Of a stretch of DNA of 64,000 nucleotides, positions 11,593 through 23,108 are shown in pieces (positions within the stretch are counted from its first letter, which is position 1; each line of letters starts with the position of its first letter). The notes under the pieces are model-generated. The model worked only from the letters and a program-made list of their open reading frames with translations, did no database searches and was not told the DNA's origin. The position numbers and the translations under genes are program-made. The stretch comes from Megaleporinus macrocephalus (lineage: Eukaryota > Chordata > Actinopteri > Characiformes > Anostomidae), in NCBI GenBank assembly GCA_021613375.1, contig CM038725.1:13903589-13967588 (forward strand), in the 5' to 3' direction.

Positions 11593-12299
11593 GATGTTCA
11601 CCTAACACCAACCAGTTCACCTGAAACCAACCAGTTCACCTGAAACCAACCAGTTCACCTGACACTTACCAGTTCTGACACCAACCAGTTCACCTGAAAC
11701 CAACCAGTTCACCGACACTAACCAGTTCTTCTGATACTAACCAGTTCTCCTGACACCAACCAGTTCTCCTGACACTAACCAGTTCTGACACCAACCAGTT
11801 CTCCTGACACCAACCAGTTCTCCTGACACCAACCAGTTCACCTGACACCAACCAGTTCTCCTGACACCAATCAGTTCCCCTGACACCAACCAGTATTCCT
11901 GACACCAACCAGTTCTCCTGACACCAATCAGTTCCCCTGACACCAACCAGTATTCCTGACACCAACCAGTTCTCCTGACACCAACCAGTTCTCCTGACAC
12001 CAACCAGTTCTCCTGACACCAATCAGTTCCCCTGACACCAACCAGTTCTCCTGACACCAACCAGTTCTCCTGACACCAACCAGTTCACCTGACACCAACC
12101 AGTTCTCCTGACACCAATCAGTTCCCCTGACACCAACCAGTATTCCTGACACCAACCAGTTCTCCTGACACCAATCAGTTCCCCTGACACCAACCAGTAT
12201 TCCTGACACCAACCAGTATTCCTGACACCAACCAGTTCTCCTGACACCAATCAGTTCCCCTGACACCAACCAGTATTCCTGACACCAACCAGTTCTCCT
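11593..12299. repeat. 19-bp minisatellite
   Basis: About 37 tandem copies of a 19-bp unit of the form CTGACACCAACCAGTTCTC, with variants (CAATCAG, CAGTATTC, GTTCACC, GTTCCCC) and a few shortened units. Because 19 is not a multiple of three and the unit lacks stops on the minus strand, long overlapping minus-strand frames (Val-Ser-Gly-Glu-Leu-Val-Gly type repeats) arise. They are not evidence of a gene. Confidence 0.95.
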
Positions 12300-12479
12300 C
12301 TTAATTTTTGTCTTCTGCTACACCTTCAACTGCACCACCGTCTCATCCACATACCAGCACTGAGATATGACGGCACTGTTTCAGTTCACTCCCACTTTCC
12401 ACAAAGACTAAGTGAGAGACTGCCTCAGTCAGAGACTGCCTCTACCTGTGCATCCATCCAGTCTTCAAACAGAGATTCT

Positions 12480-12705
12480 CTCAGCTTTTATTCTAAACTT
12501 GGCTTAATAAACTGTAAATACCTTATGACCAGAGGAGCACAGGTCTACCTTAGGGAGTCTTGGTTCCTCCCAAGGTTTCTACCTCCAGTCTTGGCCTCTG
12601 GCTTGCTCACTGGGGGGTGTATGTTGTAACTGTATGTTTTCAAACCTCTGTAAAGCTGCTTGGTGACAACCCTGTTGTAAAAAGTTCTATACAATTAAAG
12701 TAAAT
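12480..12705 (+). mobile_element. Dispersed repeat fragment
   Basis: Contains CCTCCCAAGGTTTCTACCTC, GGCCTCTGGCTTGCTCACTG and an ending close to TTCTATACAATTAAAG. This pattern is very common in fish genomes as a retroposon-like 3' fragment. I cannot give the family name with certainty. No coding content. Confidence 0.7.
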
Positions 12706-14514
12706 AACGCTTACATTACAAATAATGTAAGTATGCAGCTTTTATGTAGCACTGTGTAAACCACATGCCTCACAACTTTGCAGAGTTGTTAAGTAATCCC
12801 AACAATTTTTGGCAATCTGAGACTATTTAAATCATGCTAATTGTTATAGGCTACATATTAGCCTAGTAGGTTCAATGCAGGACTTAAAAAAGTTGCTTTG
12901 TCTACATTTACAGTACAGTACAGGGAAAACTACTTGTGTTGGCAAACTATCACGTTCAGATCAGAGCTCAAGCTTACACAAGCCATATCACACAGTTCCA
13001 GCCAGCTCCAGCTGCATGTACGCACACCTGGGATTAATGCCTGCACGCACCGACACAGCCAGGGATCTGACCACTCGTGTCCATCTTTATTACGATCTGC
13101 ATTTCATCATAAACAGATCCTATGAGGTCATTAGTGGCCACTGAGCCTGAGCGAAAGGACACCTAAGTAGCCTCTCTGCACATCGTTGTCCCGCACTCCA
13201 CGTACAATAGGTTGGCTATATATGGCCAACAACTTTCCTCACACTAGCATTCAGACAGGCGAAACAGCAAAAGTGGTTTCCAGATGTTGACACAGACAGA
13301 CAGTAATTGGAGTTTGTGATGGCTTCCAGCCGCCATGGCACACAGCCAGCAAATTCTCCAAAGGGAGAGAATGTTCTGTGCCATAACTCACACAGAAAGC
13401 TTTGCAATAATAATAATAACATACTTTGCAGTCCAGTAAGAGAAAGAAAGAAGGAGAAAAAACTTGGTGATTGCAATAATTGGCTGCTTTATATCATTTG
13501 TTTATTTATTCATTCACTTTTTCTTTACGTTAGAAAGTTGAGGCAGAGGTCTTAAACTTGACAACTTCCAAATTTGCTGGATAACTTTTTAAAAAATACT
13601 TGTTGTTATTATTATTATTCACCGTGTATTCTCATTTACAAATGGAATATATTAGTGATGCATTAATAGATACTTGGCAGACGTCTTGTCCAAGGACTTT
13701 TATTGGTGTAGTGTGGTGGGCTTGCCCAGGCTGGGAATCGGACCCTGATACGCTGCGTAGAGGGAAGGGTATAAACTAAAGCAGTGTTATCATTTTGGGG
13801 AGATGCTCTGTATGTCTACAATGACCGCTGTTCATTATGAAGGAAACTGTTCGTAACTTATACTTCAGTATAACAGGATTTTGGACTGTTTTTATTGGTT
13901 CATTCATCATTAAATGATCACACAGTATAAAGAGCAGCTGACATTTTCAAATGCTATAAAGAGGTTTTGGTTTACCAGTGATATTTTTTAACATGCTGGT
14001 TTTCTATATTTTAGGAAAATATATTTGTACATCTGAAGTTTTATGTAAATGTTATAATTGCTTTTGTTGATTTTTCTAACAGAACATAAGTAAATTACAG
14101 AAACACATGCATTATAATGCAAAAGTGTTATTTATAATATATATGGTTTATAATTTAACATATATATATATAAAGTCACATATACACAACTGAAACTAAC
14201 AACCAATATTAACAACTACAAAAAATTACATTCCTGGAGGTATTTAATTAATATTTCAGAATTATTATTATTTTTTTATGTATGTAACATATTTTATGTA
14301 TGTAACATATTCCATTTAGAAATCATACTATTTAGCTAATCACACAACATGTATTTCCATTTTTTACTATTTCTTTTACAAATAATTTGATCATAACTTA
14401 AGTGTCTGTCCTTCACATTGTATGTAAATATAATGATGAATGAAACAAGAGAAATGCTACAGAAACACTTGTAATAAACTGTTTTACATTGGCTTACTTA
14501 CATTAGCTTCCCAA
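12706..14514. other. Intergenic, with a SINE-like fragment and a MITE A fragment
   Basis: The segment 13665-13770 (TTGGCAGACGTCTTGTCCAA, then CTGGGAATCGGACCC) resembles a tRNA-derived short element of fishes, decayed. The segment 13845-13960 (TTTTATTGGTTCATTCATCA, then AGAGCAGCTG) is a MITE family A fragment. No gene is supported. The open frames at 12875-13144 and 13216-13555 look random. Confidence 0.5.
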
Positions 14515-14840
14515 GTGGTTGCCAGGTGGTTGCTATGTTGTTGCTAGGTGGTTGCTATGGTGTTGCTAAGCCTTGGCTATGGTCTCCCAGGTGGTTGCTA
14601 TTGTGTCCCATGTGGTTGCTAGGTGGTTGCTATGGCATTACTTTTTTCAAGCCAACTTACTGTTATTCTTTTCTTCTTCTTCCTTCTTCTTCTTCTTCTT
14701 CTTCTTCTTCGTCTTCTTCTTCTTATTATTATTATTATTCATTCTATGCTAAAAAATGGCAATGCTTACTACTCCTCCTACAGTTTTGGGCACCATAGCA
14801 ACCAACTAGCAAGCACCTAGTAACAACATAACAAGATGTA
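14515..14840. mobile_element. GTTGCTA-repeat element with inverted end, interrupted by CTT repeat
   Basis: The left part has degenerate tandem units such as GGTGGTTGCTAGGTGGTTGC (14516-14640). The right part (about 14788-14835) carries the reverse complement motifs CATAGCAACCAACTAGC and CACCTAGTAACAAC. A CTT/ATT run sits between them (14675-14740). The inverted arrangement is typical of a short palindromic transposable element familiar in fish DNA. No protein is encoded. Confidence 0.65.
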
Positions 14841-17384
14841 AGGTAGCACTGAATTTAATATGGCAGTAGATTTAATGTAGCAGTAAATCCACAGTCATCA
14901 AACAGTTTATAAATAAAATGTTCACTATTATCAGCAGACCTTTTCAAGCCAACTTAAAGTTTGTACAAAAAAATTGTGTAACTCATTAGCGTAGCATTTT
15001 AAACTGTAAATTCAATGTTGTGTAGTGTTTCTAAATTTCAATCACCATTCATAGCCTTGAATGAGACTTTTGTAAACATCCCAACATCTCAATGGATTTT
15101 TCCTCTAATTGGATTAGAAAGATCTGATTATATTAGAAAAATGCATAGGTTTCTTATCTTGTTGGGGTCAGCTGAGTGGTCACAGTGTGTTACCTCTTTA
15201 CTTATCTGAAGGCTAGCTGGTCGCTTCCTTATTGCATGAGGGCTTTAAAGACGTTCAGCTCTCTTCGCAGATTTCCTTTCTCAAATATCCAACTGTGAAA
15301 GGTTTCTGCTGGTTTTCATTCATAAATTCATCAAGGCCTCAGCTCCGCGCTTCGGGGAAGTTAGCCGCCCTAGTAGGTTTCACAGCAGGGTTTTGAAGAT
15401 GCATGCGGAGCTCCTTAAAAAGAGCTTCTGAAAAAAGCTAATGGTGTGTTATAATCAGAAAAACTGAGGTGAATTAATGCCCCGCGTGAAACGACATGAG
15501 ACGGCAAGAGTCCAGCTGGGCTCTTTTCACATTTTCTGTGTATACATTAGGCTCACTTCACAAAGCACGACACATACAGTATCTGTCTACACACAACACC
15601 GTCATATCTTTTAATCTACGCTGCCTCAGGATATTTAGAAAATGGGGCCCTGTTATTAGCGCTACACCTTTGATTAATCAAAAGCCCCTTCTGCTTTATA
15701 TCCACTCCTTGACGGCCGAGTCCAGCTTGACGAGCAACGGCTAGAAACCTTTAGCTCTGACACAGACCAGATGTTGGCCGCATCCCCAGTTTTGCTCCAA
15801 ATGAAACGGCGGCAAACAGCCAACAACCTGAGCTGCGTTCGCTATGAAATTATATGTTTACAATAATGTGCTGCGGCGAGGGCACAGGGGTGCAGTTTCT
15901 CAAGGAGAGCGAAAGCTGAACCAGCTGCGAATGGTCAGGACTAGTTTGGGTACGGATGAAAAATCGGAGGCACCGAGGGGAGGACAGAAGACTCTTTTCA
16001 TTAACATTGCCATTTTTGGATCTTAACTCCTTTTTTTTATTATTATTTTTATTCCACATTATTGTCCTTATGCGCTTTTCTCTGCCCGGGGTTCTTAATG
16101 GTGCCAGAGTGCTTTCAAAGGAGAAAAAAAATAAAAAAAACAACAGTGCACATGGAAAAATTGAACAGTTATATAATGTATTTGCTCAGAGAGGTCTTGA
16201 ATTCCAAACAAAAAGGGAAAAAAAGAACATTTGCTCTCAGTGGAGGGAATAACACCAACACAAGCAACCCATAAAGTGAATGGAACAAGAGCAAGGCTCA
16301 TCATCTGGACAAAACTTTCAGCTCCTTTCACCAGAAGCCGTTAGCAGTGGTACGTTACATGATTAACAAACAGCAACAAGGAATAGTGTTACCAATGAAA
16401 TGTAATGAACTTGTTAATATATCCTTGAATATCCTTTTTGTCAGGGTGTCAACACTGAACACAAACCCTCTCCTTAGTTTCCTAGAAAGGAATTTCTATT
16501 GGCTGTCTAATGTATGCATAGGTTTTTTAGACACTTGCTTATCCAGAGTTTCCTCTGATTTCTGGGGACATCTTGGCGAAGAAGGAGATGGAGGTTACAG
16601 AGAATGCTCTATCATTGAACCAGCAGCAACAGAGGACCGCCGCCGAGCGCTACTGAACGGCCAAGATTGCAGGCAGGGTCATCAACAGCCACATACTTCC
16701 ACTTCACGAGCACATGCTCGCACAGTCCAAGCAGAGTCCCTGGGGCGTGTGTCTGCAGTGCAGGGGTTTTGGCATGTCCACTGTCCCAGTGAACACACAT
16801 GCTGTGTGCATGCTGCTAGTTCTCTTCTTTCCTGAAGCACTGGAGTTAAGAGATCCTCCTCCCTGGAGCTTGCAGGATCACTCCTCACACTATCAGGGGT
16901 GGTGGCAAGGGCTTCTGCTCAAAACACTCCTGGAAGGCAGGCCATCGCTGTAAGCTGCCATCCATTTTACCATCCTCCAGTCAGGCTCCTTGGCATCTTG
17001 GCAAACATGAATAGGTGGATAACATAACACTTTCAGCGAATGCTCTTTTATTGAACCAGCAGCAATGAAGAACTGAACGGCTGAGCCTGACAGTAGGTAG
17101 TAACATTGCACTGTTACCTGATAACCAGTCCCTCAACACAGAATAGCAACACATCTACACCTTCCCAAGCTAACAGTTCCAACTACTGCAAGACTTGAGG
17201 TCCAGCACTTCATTTGAGCCCTTAATTATGATTTCTCCAGCCTCTACTCTTCTGAGATGTTGCAACATTGTTGTGAGGATATGATTGCACTAGTGAGGTC
17301 AGGTACAGAGGATGGATTGATAATTCTTTATGTTTTAAGTTAATCATGTTTATTGTATGTTTTGTCACATTCGTTTTATCTCCT
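14841..17384. other. Intergenic, no gene seen
   Basis: Mostly unique-looking DNA. A near-repeat is present: ATTGAACCAGCAGCAA occurs at about 16613 and again at about 17051, followed in both by related sequence including CTGAACGGC, so part of 16600-17090 is locally duplicated. The 162-residue open frame at 16347-16835 crosses that duplication. It has no recognised domain and is left out. Less repetitive DNA at 15230-15760 could be regulatory, but nothing in the sequence proves it. Confidence 0.45.
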
Positions 17385-17742
17385 TTCAAAGCCTAACCTG
17401 TAAGTCATAAGGGGCCCTATGGACATTACATGTGCTGCATTTCATGTGACAATGTTTATCTTTATCAAAGTAAATGAACCTAATTCTAAACAAACCCCTC
17501 CCAGAGAATGCGGTTCCACTCCTCCAACACCCCAATGCTGGACGGGCTTTATACCCCTCTAACTGATGTTTGGCATTTGGTATGGTGACCTTGGGCTCAT
17601 ACAGGGCTGCTCCCGAGCACCCCATTCTACTGCCAATGCTTTTCAATGGCCTGAGTGCTGCTTGTGTCACTAATGGGTGCACCTTAAAGTAGAGCCTGCT
17701 TCACTAATAAGAAAGGATGTCTGGTTACTTTTGGACAAACAG
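17385..17742 (-). mobile_element. Dispersed DNA-transposon-like repeat
   Basis: On the minus strand it starts ACACTGTTTGTCCAAAAGTA and continues with GTGCACCCATTAGTGACAC and GGAGTGGAACCGCATTCTC. I recognise this as a recurrent fish repeat. The TTTGTCCAAAAGT start resembles a Tc1/mariner-type end. A related segment in the opposite orientation lies at 24478-24690. The 98-residue open frame inside is not a known protein. Confidence 0.65.
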
Positions 17743-18470
17743 TGTATTTGGAAAGAAATTCAGTGTTGATTGTCTTTGAAGAAAACGACCGGTCTATTTG
17801 GCAAGACACGGCGGCCTCTGGTGAACTGCAGCTCCCAGCCAGCATGGAAGAAATGTTGAATGAGCGTAGCGTCTCCATAACAAAGTTGACAAGTGGCATT
17901 CCATAACAGTGTAGTTATGGTGTTTTTAAAAGCTGGACTGAGGGAAAAGTCTCACTTCATAGCTGGAGAAGCTAACCTCACAATCCCCTCTTTCTGTTTA
18001 GAGAGAGAGAGAGAGAGAGAGACCTCATACGTCTGCTTCGAGTCTTGGGTTAGCCTCACTAATTACAAGGAATAAAAGCACCTTTTTACCGAACAGTAAC
18101 ATGAGCGTTCCGCGGAGACAGCCCTGCTGTTAGTAGCTTTTGGAACGATCTATCAAACACCTGGAGTTACTATACAGAAACAAGGAGCGGAGAAAAGAAA
18201 ATCTTAGCATTAAATGACCCATATAATGAAATTTAATCATATTATCCTTTTTTTAAAATATGAAAGCGATTTAAAAAAAAAGGTGCCATTCACTCCTCAG
18301 TCCATACAATACATGTACAGACACCGATCTACAAAAGCAGACCGCTTTAAATTCATTGTTTTTGTAAGGTCACAAAAAACTATCTATAGAACAGATGAGC
18401 ACTATGTCATCGTGAGTAGGCTTTCATAACCACAACCCCTTTTTGGGGGGAAAACAATCCCACGTCCCAC
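17743..18470. other. Intergenic, no gene seen
   Basis: Contains a short GA run at 18001-18021. No supportable gene. Confidence 0.5.
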
Positions 18471-18708
18471 ATATGGTCACTGTCCAAAGACAAACAGGTA
18501 TCTCCAAAAATGGCAACTTTTCAGGAGAGACCAAAAACAGTCTCTACTTTCAATGTGATTCAATGGAACCAGAATTAGTTCCAAGCTCGCTGAAAGCATT
18601 TCTATTGGTCCATTCATCATGTTATTTTCATACAGTAGAAAGTAGCTGTTGATCTTAGAATGGGCAGAAAACGGGAGATACATGCTTTTCTTTGGACACC
18701 GATGATAT
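18471..18708. mobile_element. MITE family A, near full-length copy
   Basis: A 238-bp element with inverted ends: ATATGGTCACTGTCCAAAGA at the left and TTTTCTTTGGACACCGATGA at the right. The internal hallmarks are CAGGAGAGACCAAAAAC, TCAATGGAACCAGAATTAG and TTTCTATTGGTCCATTCATC. It is the best copy for defining this family in the window. Other copies or fragments lie near 6508, 7187, 13845, 19935, 33676, 51503, 55458, 56525 and 60425. There is no transposase, so it is non-autonomous. Confidence 0.8.
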
Positions 18709-19218
18709 AAAAACCACAGAAAAATAGTTGTTTTTAAATGTGTGCTTGAACTAATCTGTATAAATGAATAACGCTATGCTGAAGTGTTGCTATGTGGCTG
18801 GTTTTACAAACAACAAATTAAAAACCGTTGATTTCAGACTTGCTCCTGCTCTGTCTTGATTGGGGCTCTGGCTACCCTACTGGGCTAACATAGCTAGCCA
18901 GGCTATAATATTAATACTAGCTAGCATGCTATGAAAAGTAAAACTAAACTAATTTAATTTATATCCTGAAATATTTTAAGCAAAAATTAAATACAAATAA
19001 ATGTCTGGGTTGGACAACTCTGACCATTTAGTGGTGTTACTGCACCAGCTTGATGCTGGGAGACTGAAGGGATGTGACTCAAGACCTAGCAACTGCATTT
19101 TTTCAATATAACGCTTGCATTTTATAGGCAAATTGGACATATATTCACCTGACATAGTTCATAAATGACTTAAAGATTAACTTTAGAATGTTTCCTATTG
19201 GTTTTATTTTGTGCTGCT

Positions 19219-19224
<6 letters not shown>

Positions 19225-19302
<78 letters not shown>
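19225..19302. repeat. (TA)n microsatellite, left flank of an element
   Basis: About 39 TA units, uninterrupted. A second TA run lies at 19853-19903 on the far side of a repeat element. Confidence 0.98.
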
Positions 19303-19306
<4 letters not shown>

Positions 19307-19844
19307 GATGTCAAGTAACAAAGTTCAAATACTTAGTTACCTTACTTAAATTTTGATTATTTATACTTTACTGAAGTTCTTACATTATTTTTTTAAATAG
19401 CCTCGCTAATCCTATTTCATTTTCAGTTTGTTTTACATCCCAGTAAAAGTTATTGACAACATGCCTTTGAAGTTTGACTTTTTGCACCATTACAGTACTT
19501 AGACAACTATATTTACATTGTACACTAAACTACATTCATGTTCAATGGGCGTATATGCGGCTGAAACAGGAAGCCTAGTGCATCCCAAATGTATCAACAT
19601 TAACATTTTAATATAACATTATAGTCATTATGGCTTTTAGAAGAATGGGGTTTTGGGGGTGGTGGGCTAGTGCACTGTAGACCCCTGTGGTGCGGCCTAA
19701 GCTTTTGTCCTTAGTGGCATTTTTTCTCTTACATTACTTTTACTTTTATACTTTAAGTAGTTTTGAAAGCAGTACTTTTGCACTTTTACTTGAGCAAGAA
19801 GCTTAAGTAGATACTTCAACTTCTATAGAAGTATTTATTACACC

Positions 19845-19852
<8 letters not shown>
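19303..19852. mobile_element. Dispersed element flanked by TA arrays
   Basis: The left end AGTAACAAAGTTCAAATACT and the right end with TAAGTAGATACTTCAACTTC are loosely inverted. The interior is rich in ACTTTTACTT/AAGTA motifs (TACTTTTATACTTTAAGTAG). This pattern is common in teleost non-autonomous elements. Lying between two TA arrays, it probably inserted into a TA microsatellite and split it. Confidence 0.65.

Positions 19853-19903
<51 letters not shown>
19853..19903. repeat. (TA)n microsatellite, right flank
   Basis: About 25 TA units. It pairs with the run at 19225-19302. Confidence 0.97.
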
Positions 19904-19906
<3 letters not shown>

Positions 19907-19934
19907 TCTGAATGTAAATCAATAGAACAGTATT

Positions 19935-20022
19935 CTTTATAAGTAATTTTGGAGCATTTCTATTGGTCCATTTATGGTGTCAAAATGAAGATATGTGTTT
20001 TTTGGACAGAGATATGATATGT
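19935..20022. mobile_element. MITE family A fragment
   Basis: Contains GGAGCATTTCTATTGGTCCA and the terminal TTTTTTGGACAGAGATATGA. It is right-end only. Confidence 0.65.
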
Positions 20023-21442
20023 TTTTTAAACAATTGTTTTGTTCTAGAAAGAGGTTGAAAAAGGTCATGTAAAAATGAATTTGGGTTTTTGGTCAATGGT
20101 ACATAATCTCACAGACGTGGAAACTACAGGATGTGGGCCCTTTAAATAAGTTTGAGTGGAACTTTGAAGGAGGGAAAGTGAGTAAGCATGATTGATGAAG
20201 CTTTAGACATGTTAGCTATACATAAGCGGAAAGCAGGAAAACATTTTACACAATAAAGAGAATGACTCGCAGAGCATCCATATCAAAACAGTCAAGCATG
20301 GCTGACTGCACCCTCATTCTAAAAACCCCCAGCGTCCTCCACAGTCATTAATCACTTCAGAGGAGCTTCCATCTCGTTATGCTTATTTTCAGTGTTAATG
20401 TGGAATTCCACCAGGATCTACCTTTCTGGTTACTATGATATTAATGTTTTTTTTAACAATTTACATTCACTTTGGACAGAATGCGCCTTCTGGAATGATA
20501 ATGCAAATTAACCGAACATTGCTGCAGGTACATATAAACCTTATTCAAATTCTACTGCCCTGTACTGCTATAGAGTTTTTGCCGTACTTAGCCTGAGTTT
20601 CCCAAGAGGCATGTGTGAAATTGACGTCTATTGTGTTTTTAATAACTGACAGGATGTTTAGCTATTTTTATTTTATTTTTTCTTAGTGTAGAAATAATGA
20701 TGACTCCCAGCCGTGTTGGGTATATACTGCTGTATCTGAACCAAACAATTGAAGTCATTTTTAAAGGGGAATGATTTGTACGATTTTCAGTTTAAAACAA
20801 AATTAACAAAAATTGTTAACAGATTATAAAGAAATAACAGTTTAACATAACAATAACAATAACAGTTTTGGCCATGAGTTAAACATGTCTACGTATTGTG
20901 TTAAGGAGATATCTACCAAAGTTAACGTGTTAACCAGCTAGACCTGGCCCACCCTGTCTCATAATACCTCATAGGCAACAGTGAGTCACAAAAGACCATC
21001 CATGCCTACAAAAGACAAGAAACTATGTTTGGCAGCAAACAAAAGAAGTGATATAATCAGAAGCAAAACTAGAGTTAACATTGGTGCTGCTTCCTTCCAC
21101 TGCACACTCAGTGGCATAAATACTGGGGGTGGGGCAGGTAGCACAGGGAGATGCATGGCCTATAATGCTCATTTGTGTGCCTCACATATATATACTGACA
21201 CAACTGTACACTAAGGGCTCAGTTAAACAGGGATGTATTGTGCTCATGCTTGACATTATGAGCTAAGATTAATATGAATGCATTAGTGTTGATGTCCTTT
21301 AATGTTTATAAAAGACCACAAGATGATAAATTGTCTCCAGCATAAGAAGCTGCGATGAAAAGCTCTTTAGCATTAGGTCACATGATGTAGCAGCCTCGAT
21401 CACTGCCTCCTGTTTATATGACACAAAAAAACTCTTGTTGTA
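20023..21442. other. Intergenic, no gene seen
   Basis: No exon or RNA gene is recognised. The 77-residue open frame at 20981-21214 has no recognised domain. Confidence 0.5.
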
Positions 21443-21990
21443 TTAAAGGAGCAATTTGTAAAAAAATGACGCGATCTGTCGATTTCATTCAAATAATACT
21501 GGGCAACATATGAACCAATCATAAGAAACAAGAAATACACAATCTTTCCTTACCAGTCCGAAGGAATCATTAAACTTCATCCCATTACTCACCAGGAGCA
21601 TCTCCAGTGGTGGAAAGCCTCAACGTTCACTCTTGATTGGCTGTGGTCCTCATAGTGGTCACTTGTCAAGAGCTTCAGCCATCCTTGTGTTTACTCTTCC
21701 TTTCATTGGCTACCTGATCTTAAGTGTCTAACCAGTAGCAGCTCCTTCAACATAATTGACAAGATGTTAGAATACGTTGAACTGAATCGATGTAAAGCTA
21801 CAGTGACTCACTGTCGCCTCTTCAGGTACAATGTGGTAGCACATCATAATTTCAGTTGATATCTTCTGCAGCACCGCACATAGACGTTCCTTATCATACA
21901 GTCAATGCTGTTACTTCTTCACATTCTGATGATTATTTTTGTTCATTTTGGAATGTTTTAAAGTGAAAATTTCACAAATTGCACCATTAA
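21443..21990. mobile_element. piggyBac-like MITE (TTAA-flanked)
   Basis: A 548-bp element bounded by TTAA on both sides. The left end reads TTAAAGGAGCAATTTGT. The right end reads ACAAATTGCACCATTAA, whose reverse complement is TTAATGGTGCAATTTGT. The TTAA target and short inverted ends are the signature of piggyBac-mobilised elements. It has no transposase, so a partner elsewhere in the genome would be needed. It looks moderately diverged. Confidence 0.75.
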
Positions 21991-22173
21991 GCTGGCAAAG
22001 CGAGGGCTCTGGATTTTTTTACCCCTTATAAATGCTTGCTACTTGAAAAAGGTTTAGTATCCCTGGTATAAACAAATGTTGGAACTGTTGCGTCATTTAA
22101 AGACATATAACATTGTGTTTTCATAGTGTTGCCATCACTGCATAACAAAAAATATGCCTCTTATATTTCACAT

Positions 22174-22773
22174 GGGTCTGTCTCAAAACCTAGTGAGTGT
22201 GTAAGTAGGCTGTCTAGGTAGGCAGCTGTTTAAGTATCAGCATTCTCTCCTCATCTCTCCTCATAAAACAGATTACTGAGACGCTCTAGTAAGAGAGAGA
22301 CTGCGTCACGGCTTGTTCCCGCCCACTGCAGCACGCAACCGGTGGTTTAGCTGGTTGCTAAACTACCGGCATGCATCCAAAACAATAGCACGAGGCTTAA
22401 AAATCCGCTAGCATAAATGCTAATGGCTCCAGTATAAAACTGCAAAATGGTGAACGACTCGTTACAGAGTTGATAATAAAATACTGTTTTGTGTGATTAT
22501 ATGACAAGAAACACATTAAAACACCAGAGAATCAAAATAACTCACATTTTAAAACCACTTCACTGCTCATAGATTAGCGTGCGTTGCATCATGGGATTGT
22601 CTTAGCGGCTGAGGAAGCGTTCAATGCTTCCTTAAAATCAGGTCAAAATAAGGTTCCTCAAGTAGACAGCATGTTTAAGATGTGTAAGAATTGGGACAGC
22701 CTACATGTTGGGAGCGCATACTATGACGTAAAATGCTGCCTATGTAGGAGCTCACTAGTTTTTGAGACAGACA
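22174..22773 (+). mobile_element. MITE family B, full-length copy
   Basis: About 600 bp with inverted ends: GGTCTGTCTCAAAACCTAGT at the left and ACTAGTTTTTGAGACAGAC at the right. Subterminal inverted similarity also exists (GGCTGTCTAGGTAGGCAGC against CTGCCTATGTAGGAGC). Internal landmarks are AATCCGCTAGCATAAATGC and TGTGTGATTATATGACAAG. The same landmarks occur in reverse at 30540-30780, which defines a second copy. Non-coding and therefore non-autonomous. Confidence 0.8.
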
Positions 22774-22945
22774 CATTGTATTTTTGTATCCAGTCTTTAG
22801 AAGTTCTGTAAAGGGGTCAGTGGGGGGTGTCTACTTAACCTGCAGTCCTAAGTTTAGTTTATTATTATTCTGTCACTTGTGTTTACACACAGCAAAATTT
22901 GACCTCCGCCTTTAACACAGCGAAACACCCACATATACATACACA

Positions 22946-23108
22946 CTAGGGGGCAGTGAGTGGGGCAGCCCTATCCACGGCACCCGGTGAGCAGTTAGGT
23001 GCCTTGCTTAAGGGCACTTCAGTTGAGTCCTGCTGGTCCCGGGGATCGAACCGGCAACCTTCTGGTCACAAGACTGGACCCCTAACCTTCAGGCTACGAC
23101 TGCCCCCT
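22946..23108 (-). mobile_element. tRNA-derived SINE-like element
   Basis: On the minus strand it begins GGGGCAGTCGTAGCCTGAAG. It carries a box A-like TAGCCTGAAGG (one mismatch to the consensus) and a perfect box B (GGTTCGATCC, near 23045), and then GGCACCTAACTGCTCACCG. The spacing is close to that of tRNA promoters, but the rest does not fold as a tRNA, so I call it a retroposon and not a tRNA gene. Confidence 0.75.

Noticed and set aside
11690..12269. Four overlapping minus-strand frames with a VSGELVGVRRTGWCQ-type repeat
   Set aside because: They arise from the 19-bp minisatellite, which lacks stops on that strand.
16347..16835. 162-residue plus-strand frame
   Set aside because: No recognised domain, lies across a local duplication, no splice or promoter context.
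22946..23108. tRNA gene on the minus strand
   Set aside because: It has promoter-like boxes, but the sequence does not form a full cloverleaf and continues as a longer repeat. Better explained as a tRNA-derived SINE.
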